DNA from: Amia ocellicauda
Lineage: Eukaryota; Chordata; Actinopteri; Amiiformes; Amiidae
NCBI RefSeq assembly: GCF_036373705.1
Contig: NC_089853.1
Coordinates: 637,001 to 701,000 of the forward strand
DNA length: 64,000 nucleotides
Direction of reading: 5' to 3'
A program made the position numbers and the translations under genes. Shown here one piece after another: positions 57,612 to 64,000 of this stretch. The notes below the pieces were generated by a model. That model was not told where the DNA came from. It searched no databases and saw only the letters and a list, made by a program, of their open reading frames with translations. Each line of letters starts with the position of its first letter. Position 1 is the stretch's first letter.

Positions 57612-57735
57612 ACATAAGAACATAAGACAGTGGCCAATCGAGAGGAGGCCATTCGCCCCACCGTGCCCATCTGGTGTCCATTAATAACTAAGTGATCCAA
57701 GCATCCTATCCAGTCTGTTTTTAAATATTAGTTCA
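57612..57735 (-). mobile_element. CR1-like LINE 3' end fragment
   Basis: ACATAAGAACATAAGACAGT then GAGAGGAGGCCATTCGCCCC and CATCCTATCCAGTCTGTTTT, matching the 3' end at 46320-46440. Only the last 120 bp of the LINE are present. Confidence 0.85.
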
Positions 57736-57828
57736 AAACCGTCATAAAAAGCCCATCAATTGTAACCGTCGGGTCTGCAGACATTGTACCGCATTCAATT
57801 TAAACAATGTATTTTAAAAATATACGAT

Positions 57829-58333
57829 CAGGTTCCCTAGCCCTGACCCTCTTTCCCCACTAGAGGCCGCTACTGTTCCCTTGCCTTTTCTTTCTCCCTT
57901 CACTGCTTTCATCTGTCACTCTTCCAATTAACATTCCACCACACCCTTGTGCACTCTTGTTCCTTTCCTCTGCTCCCATTGGCCCTGTACCTGCCTTCCC
58001 AGTCTCTGCTCCCCTTCTTAAACCCCTCACTGCCCTCATTTGGGGTGAAGTGTTGTAAGCCTAGCCTGCAATGCCAAGCCTTGTGCTCCTTGTGCTCCTT
58101 GTGCTCCTTGTGCTCCTTGTGCTCCTTGTGCTCCTTGTGCTCCTTGTGCTCCTTGTGCTCCTTGTGCTCCTTGTGCTCCTTGTGCTCCACTCAGCCTTCT
58201 TGTTCTTGACCATCACCCGTGACCTCGACCACGTCCTTGTCTAGCCCTTTTGTCCTGTCAGCCGCCTCTACGAGTGCTGCACCTGGGTCCTTAGCTCCTG
58301 TGCCCTGCGGTCCTCCCTGAGAGACCGTGACAG
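57829..58333. mobile_element. Harbinger-like MITE, copy 1, with internal minisatellite
   Basis: Ends at the right with GAGAGACCGTGACAG followed by TTA; the left end is eroded (GGTTCCCTAGCCCTGACCCT). It is homologous in inverted orientation to 61539-61955, where both ends and the TAA target duplication are clear. It contains a 9-bp minisatellite absent, or nearly so, from the second copy. Confidence 0.7.
58081..58188. repeat. 9-bp minisatellite (TTGTGCTCC)n, 12 units
   Basis: Twelve near-perfect head-to-tail copies of TTGTGCTCC. The unit is free of stops in several frames, so it creates spurious reading frames on both strands (Glu-His-Lys or Cys-Ser-Leu periodic). Confidence 0.95.
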
Positions 58334-60464
58334 TTAGACTGCTCGTTTATTTATCGTTCTTCTGAAAGAGCAAACTCTGAACTGTAGAAGGGACACATTA
58401 TAGTTAACCCAAATGTTAAGGTTATGTTGTCCCTGTGTCTTTAGTATTTATAACTTTTAGTATAGTTGTCTTTTTTTTTAATATTTCTGAACACTGTGGT
58501 ATTCATCAATGGGTTTACTACGATTTATTTCTGACATTGTATTTAATTCAATACAAACTAAAGTTAACATGCAAACGTCACCGCACATACAGTTTATTAT
58601 GAGTCAGGGACTTTTACTGGAAGGTTGACATGTTTCATGCAAGTGCAATCAATACCTCTACATAAACCATGTGCTTGTAACAATACATAAAAACATGATT
58701 ACTGTTCTAGATAACTTATTTTATTTTGTGGATTACCTTATAATGTGTACACTATATATTTAAAGTGACGCCATCTATGAATTATGCAGATTAACACCGT
58801 GGTCCGAGCCTTTCATATGTGATTACATTTAATAGCGAGTTATAGATGTAAAATATAGTAATATTACAGACTGAGCTTAATGTGTTAATGGGTTGCCTTA
58901 CAAGACAGGCGAGATCAACATGCTTGTTAAAGTGAAATACCGTGGAGTTAAGAAGTACATAAAGCTACAGGCTTCTCATTTGCAGACTTTTTGAATGAAG
59001 GTAAGCTTGTTGCACAGAACTATGATGCTTCTATTTAGGTATATGTATATTAGAAATGTATAGTAAAAAAATGTAAATGTAGTTGTAGTGACCGATGGTG
59101 TAAATAAAATACGAGAGCGAGCAGATTGCAATTCACTTTCTTTAATCTCAGAACCAAATCAATATGGCTGCACTTTCTTTTCTTCGTTATCTCTCCTGTA
59201 TCTGTTCCACAAGAGAGTACAGTATGTGATTATGTAAATTGTATAAAGTATACTGCCACCTATTGGGTGGAATGTAGAACTCAGCAGGAGAACGTAATGA
59301 ATAGTGTAGCAGAACAATATATAATTAAACAGTAAACGCAACAGTAGTCGTACATTAATTACATTTATGTTAGTTTGATAAGAATCAGCTTTACAATGAT
59401 ATGTATAGTATAATTAACTATCAATAACCTTTTTTTCTCTAGTCCAAAATAAATGTGGAATTTCGTCTAGTGTCAGACTTCAAATCTTTGATGAGACTGA
59501 TACTACTGTTGAAGAGGACATATTGCAGGAGTTGATTGAAGGCAACCCAGACATGTGCTTGGCACTACAATGTCCAGAAGAAGGCCTATTTTCATTAGAT
59601 ATCATTTCACACCACTTTTTAAAATGTTGTCTTATGAATTTATTGAAGATGTGTTATATTTTGTGTGTATTTCTTGACATTTGGTGCCTGCAGGTACCTC
59701 AACCCCAGGTTCATCCACAGAAACCGTGTCCCTGTCCTCAACTGACTTAGAAGTGACAGAAAGAACAGAACTGGTTCATTCATTTCCGGGAGAGAACACC
59801 AGCCCTAATGCCATGACCAGAGCTAGCACTTCTGAGGCAGAAAATGCAAAACAGGTACAGAACAAAACAGATAAAATAACTGCCAATGTACAGTCTCAGT
59901 GCCCTCTTAGTCTTGATTACAGCCATCTGCATTTTAAATCTTGCCGGCAGTTGACTAGGTGTAGGCTTTTTGTTAAAGCGGGCTCTCCTCAAAATTAAAG
60001 ATAATTAAAGTTAAGTAATGAAGAGTTGGTCTTCAAACAGCTTCCCCTCCACCTATTGAGGCCGTCTCAGCAACTGATACTGTCACCTCAAAGTCAAAGC
60101 TACAAGCCCCTTAATTTATTAATATGAAAACCTCAAATTTGTTCTGTTTGCATTTCTAACCAATTTTAAGAAGTTGGAAACAAATTGATGCGATTGTGTG
60201 TTTTGTTCTTGTTGCTATAGATGGTTCGAGAAGCTTTGGAGAGGAAACCAGGTGGTGAGGAAGCACAGTACGAGGAGAATATCCTTGTTAACCATATGAC
60301 CGAGATCCATGGGTAGGTTTAGATAACTTGGCTGGTTTTGTGTCAATTAAGGAATGACTTGTTCAGTTTAATTTTTGTTCAGGACTTGCTCTTAAATGTT
60401 TGGATTGTCAAGTGTGTGTGTAAATTTAGATTTTAGAAATGTTAACATTTTATTATTAATTTAA

Positions 60465-60668
60465 TAGTAAAAGTGGTGGAAAAAAAGAGTGTTTTGCACA
60501 TGAAAAAAGAGAATAACTAACTTATGCAATTTCAAGGAACTGCAGTGAGGTATTATAAGGGCAACGTCTGAATTCTATCCCTACAGTTTTTTTTCTTAAA
60601 TCTACAAATTGCACAGCAAAGTGTAGTTATTCTCTTTTTGTTGTGCAAAACACTTTTTTCAGTACTAG
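60465..60668. mobile_element. Short MITE with about 45-bp inverted repeats
   Basis: Left arm GAGTGTTTTGCACATG...AAAGAGAATAACTAAC and right arm (reverse complement) AGTGTTTTGCACAAC...AAAGAGAATAACTAC match along about 45 bp. The spacer is about 90 bp. It lies in the intron between exons 4 and 5 of the SAMD3-like gene. Confidence 0.75.
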
Positions 60669-61538
60669 CCCTATTGGTTTTATGCACCTACCAAACCAAC
60701 CTAAAACCTTCAAACTATGTAAGTGCGAGGCACCATTTATTAATTCAATTCTTATAAAGCACCACCTCATAGCAGCAGAGCAGCTTGCAGAGTAATCTCT
60801 TGTTAGTTTTTTGGTTACTTTTTTAAATCTATTTAATTTAGTCGGGTCTTGTAACAGGTCAGTGCCAAGCATTCATGTGTGTGCTTTTACAGTAATATTC
60901 GTATGTTACAGGAGGATTCCCACCCGTACACAGAGAGAGAGGTATGCATTAGGGATTGTCATACTTTTCCCTGGTCTGAGAGATCATCCATATTCCACAA
61001 AGGTCTATGTAAGTGTGCTTCATCTATTTGAGTTGACGTCTAACAATTAATCTATGTCTGTCAATGTTAATGCATTAAAGCTGGGTTACGTATGAAAAGG
61101 TATAGATATGTGGTTAACTCTGATCACTGTGATAGTAGACAAAGTTGACAGCCTTCAATATCACTTGTATATTGACATCCCTCAATGTATTTCACAGGAG
61201 CGTTTCTATGATCCGGACAAGGGGACGGGATACATCTCTTGGTGCCTGAAAACTTTGTCAAGGAAGAACCCTAAAAGACCCAGCCAAAGTGAGGGTCTCA
61301 CTTCGGCAGCCAAATCACCTGAGTGTGGCGGACCAACCCGTTGGAGGAAGACTGACCATGTCCAGCAGCTTGATGGAGATGCATGCAGGGGTGCAATTTC
61401 ATTTCTGGTCCACACTTCTGATGAGGCACAAGTGCATCAGAAGATGGAGACATCGACAGGAACTGGTACACAACCCAGGGAGATCAGAAGACATCCCCAA
61501 AACCTTTCCAAGGTTTTTGGATGTGAAAGGATTGGTAA

Positions 61539-61955
61539 CTGTCACGGTCTCTCAAGGAGGACCGCAGGGCTTGGGAGCTAAGGACCCAGGTGCAGTGCTC
61601 GTACAGGCGGCTGACAGGACAAAAGGGCTAGACAAAGACGTAGTCGAGGTCACGGGCGATGGTCAGGAAAAAGAAGGCTGAGCGAGAGACAGGACTGGGA
61701 GCGAGAGAGAAAGCAAGGAGCACAAGGAGCACGGCTAGGTGAAGCAGGTGGAACTGACAACACTTCGCCCCGAGTGAGGGCAGTGAGGGGTTTAAGAAGG
61801 GAACCAGAATGGAAGGTGCAGGGCCAATGGGAGCAGAGGAAAGAAACAAGAGTGCACAAGGGTGTGTTGGAATGTTAATTGGAAGAGTGACAAGGCAGGG
61901 GAACAATGGTGGCCTCTAGTGGGGATAGAGGGTCAGGGCTAGAGAACCATGACAG
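61539..61955. mobile_element. Harbinger-like MITE, copy 2, inserted beside a splice donor
   Basis: Termini CTGTCACGGTCTCTC and AGAGAACCATGACAG are inverted relatives, flanked by TAA on both sides (61536-61538 and 61956-61958), the 3-bp TWA duplication expected for PIF/Harbinger integration. No transposase is present. It starts four bases after the GT of the exon 6 donor of the SAMD3-like gene. Confidence 0.8.
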
Positions 61956-62509
61956 TAACTAGATTACTTGTTTTTAATGTAATTTGAAGGTTTTAAATAA
62001 TTGGTTCTTAATTTTGTCTTTTAATATTTTTGATCTTTTGATTTTTCAATAGGTTTATCAAGACTTCCTGTTGCTGTTCAATGCCGAAGCTTCCTCAAAG
62101 CTACTTGAGAAGTGGGACACAGTATTCAAGGCCAAAATTATCAAAGAAGCAAAGTCTCTGACATCATCAGCTGAACTGCAGTGCCTCCTCAAGTCAGTTG
62201 AGCAGCAAGAGAATGACGACGAAAACAGTAAGCAATATTAGAAATGTTAAAACGTGCAGTTACAGTATTTGCAGTGTTTTTTATTTTATATTTGTGGAGT
62301 AGAATAATGTGGAGTAGAATAATGGCCTGCAAGAGCTCTAGACTCGAATGCTAGGCTGCTAAATTAGTGTCTCAGAAATAAATATTAGTTTGGAATGTCT
62401 ACCAAGATTAAATCGATATCAAAGCAAGTTATGAAATGGGTCTAGGTCCAAACTATGCCTTACATAAAACCTGATTTGAATGTGATCATGCCATTGATTT
62501 GACTTTTTT

Positions 62510-62720
62510 TTTTTTTCATCCTAAGGCCGTGTGTCCACCAAAGCATTTTTTCCTGAGGTTGACGTGTTTTCTCAATTGTTTGCAATGGCAGCGCTGCCAT
62601 TTTAAAACACCGGCAGCGTGACGTGGCGCTGAGCGTCTTTTTCATGCTGAGCGCCGAGCGCTGCCCTGGCCCCTGCTGAAATGTGATTGGCCCCTGATTG
62701 GCCCCCGTTCCATCAATCAT
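62510..62720. mobile_element. Possible hAT-type MITE
   Basis: AAGGCCGTGTGTCCACCAAAGC and inner direct/inverted GAGCGTC/GCTGAGCGC motifs resemble 'CGTCCACACCAAAGCG' fish hAT MITEs. The other end is not identified. Confidence 0.35.
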
Positions 62721-63296
62721 TGATGAGAAGAGCAACCGGAGAATTCTTCACAACGATCACAGATGCAATTCCACCCCCAAACAGTTGGCGGCACTGCAGC
62801 AGTAATGTGTCGATGTAACTTGGGAGAAGAAGCAGTGCTTGAAATTAATGCGCGAAATCGATGGGAATCGCCACAAAAAGGAAGAAGAAGAAGTGCTTTG
62901 GCTTGAGCGATACCAGAACATTCTTCTCTGACGTTATGCCAGTACGCGGGAGAACAGTTATCCAACTTGAAAACAATTCTTGGTGAGTCACAAATCCTCG
63001 TGTTGGTTGCCATTAAAATATGAAAGGATATTTAGCTGCTGCTCTTACTTATTTTAGGTTTGTTAACTAAATTGTGGAAGAAGCACTGTCGAAGTAAACC
63101 AATAAAGTTGTAAGCCACTAAACTTGTTAGCAATGTTAACATGTTTTTGCTAAGATCGCGCTAGCAAAGATTCTATAGTTAACTTTATCAAACGTCTGTG
63201 GCGCCAACCTTATGGTTTTTGCATGCACTAACCGCCTTGTATGTAATTATACCTTTGTGATAATGTTAATTATCATGTTTGGCAGATATAGTGAGC

Positions 63297-63456
63297 ATGA
63301 AAAAAAAGGGACAGACACAGGGAGCCATTCAGAGGTTTTTTACAAAATTAACCAATGATACCACTCAAAGTGAGGGTTTAAGCAAGGAGAGGTCAGAGGA
63401 CAGAATCAACCAGAAGGCAGCTGAGGACCAGGGTAGCCCAAACCCCTCTTCACCAG
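63297..63456 (+). CDS. First coding exon of an unknown plus-strand gene (PIP-box-like N-terminus)
   Basis: ATG at 63297 begins MKKKGQTQGAIQRFFTKLTN, then a charged Ser/Glu-rich stretch, ending SSP plus one base at CACCAG|GTCAGA. QGAIQRFF fits the PCNA-interacting (PIP) box Q-x-x-[ILMV]-x-x-[FY]-[FY]. Basic N-terminus plus FF motif is seen in several domesticated-transposase and ZMYM1/hAT-type proteins. An earlier in-frame TTG is not a likely start. The phase matches the next exon at 63872. Confidence 0.5.
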
Positions 63457-63871
63457 GTCAGAGAAAACATGATGTAGGCAAAGCCAGATGATAGACACAA
63501 TGCAATGTATTAAATGGTATTCATTGAAATTGCAACGAGGAGAAATGTACTGCTTGCTGAGGGTCTGAAAATAATGACGCCAAAATGGATGTTTCTGCTA
63601 GCAGCTACTCAGCTAGTACCAGAAAAGTTAGCAATAACTGCTCATATTAACCTAATTTTCAGAAGAATGCATGCTGATGTCTCGCTGATGTCAATTAACG
63701 TATACAGTTCAACTTTAGCTGTCATTGTTACCCTTTCTAGGTTAACATGATTAATGTTGTATGGATTGCATTTTATTATTTTATTTCTTAAACAGAACTA
63801 AATTTATAGTTGTCAGATGGAATGTTGAATAGAAGCATGGATTATTTTTGTGACACATATTTCTGTTTTAG

Positions 63872-63991
63872 CTCTATGTGAAGGCACAGGCTCAGATGAT
63901 CACAGCCAGAATGAGAGCAAACCTGATGACTTTAACCCACAATCTCCAGATCCACCCAGACCAGAGTCCCCAGATAGTGCTGCTTCCAACG
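63872..63991 (+). CDS. Second coding exon of the unknown plus-strand gene
   Basis: Follows a TTCTGTTTTAG acceptor and ends AACG|GTGAGC. In phase with the first exon it reads LCEGTGSDDHSQNESKPDDF then NPQSPDPPRPESPDSAASN, an acidic, Pro/Ser-rich, probably disordered segment. The gene continues beyond the window. Confidence 0.5.
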
Positions 63992-64000
63992 GTGAGCTAA

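Larger units (their letters stand above)
58920..62227 (+). pseudogene. SAMD3-like fish multicopy gene, N-terminal half, frameshifted
   Basis: Seven plus-strand exons resemble proteins annotated in fish as 'sterile alpha motif domain-containing protein 3-like': 58920-59000 (MLVKVKYRGVKKYIKL), 59443-about 59582 (SVRLQIFDETDTTVEEDILQ, PB1-like), 59694-59854 (Ser/Thr-rich), 60221-60312 (MVREALERKPGGEEAQYEEN), 60912-61008 (RIPTRTQRERYALGIVILFP), 61198-61534 (ERFYDPDKGTGYISWCLKTL) and 62053-62227 (VYQDFLLLFNAEASSKLLEK). Exon 1 needs a 1-bp shift after KL to reach TGFSFADFLNE. Exon 6 shifts frame between HQKME and RHRQELVHNPGRSEDIPKTF. The donor of exon 2 is unclear. These lesions suggest a pseudogene, although two indels could also be sequencing errors. 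Function of the family is not known to me. Confidence 0.65.

Noticed and set aside
57909..58209. Periodic EHK (minus) and CSL (plus) open frames
   Set aside because: Products of the 9-bp minisatellite inside a MITE.

Overview
The window is vertebrate nuclear DNA, most likely from a ray-finned fish. It has intron-rich genes with GT-AG junctions, a secreted gel-forming mucin gene, and a repeat load of CR1-like LINEs with ACATAAGAAC-type 3' tails, a DIRS-type tyrosine-recombinase retrotransposon, Tc1-like and hAT/Harbinger-like DNA elements and a tRNA-derived SINE. That mixture is common in gars, bowfin, sturgeons, bichirs and early-branching teleosts, but the species cannot be fixed from sequence alone. 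No bacterial feature is present.

The core of the window is one minus-strand gene, from the start codon at 51793 to the stop codon at 11090. I assembled 48 coding exons by hand. All junctions are GT-AG, all phases are compatible, and the joined length is 17616 nt (5871 codons plus stop). The protein is a MUC5B/MUC5AC-type polymeric mucin: signal peptide, D1, D2, D', D3, a short 'TTDG' module, two CysD (WxxW) domains, a 9-kb Thr/Ser/Pro/His repeat domain, D4, VWC-like Cys-rich modules and a C-terminal cystine knot. One exon of about 10.8 kb (22634-33430) carries both CysD domains and the whole repeat domain, as the giant central exon does in human MUC5B. The repeat is an 18-bp / 6-residue unit, consensus TTPH-x-S, iterated about 500 times, so a histidine recurs every six residues for about 3000 residues. 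A second, Asn/Gly-rich repeat is inserted in the C-terminal region.

Introns of this gene hold young insertions. Intron 3 has a Tc1-like element that was itself split by a CR1 LINE. Intron 25 has a 1.86-kb element with solo-LTR features and a 4-bp target duplication. Intron 47 has a 1.74-kb fold-back element with long inverted repeats and an 8-bp (7/8) duplication.

The left flank (1-11 kb, downstream of the mucin 3' end) is a graveyard of CR1 pieces, a degenerate DIRS element, a Tc1-type remnant and a SINE. The right flank (52-64 kb) has mucin promoter-side DNA, then repeats. It also holds a plus-strand, frameshifted gene of a fish-expanded 'SAMD3-like' family (58.9-62.2 kb) and the first two exons of another plus-strand gene (63.3-64 kb) with an N-terminal PCNA-binding-like motif that runs off the window.
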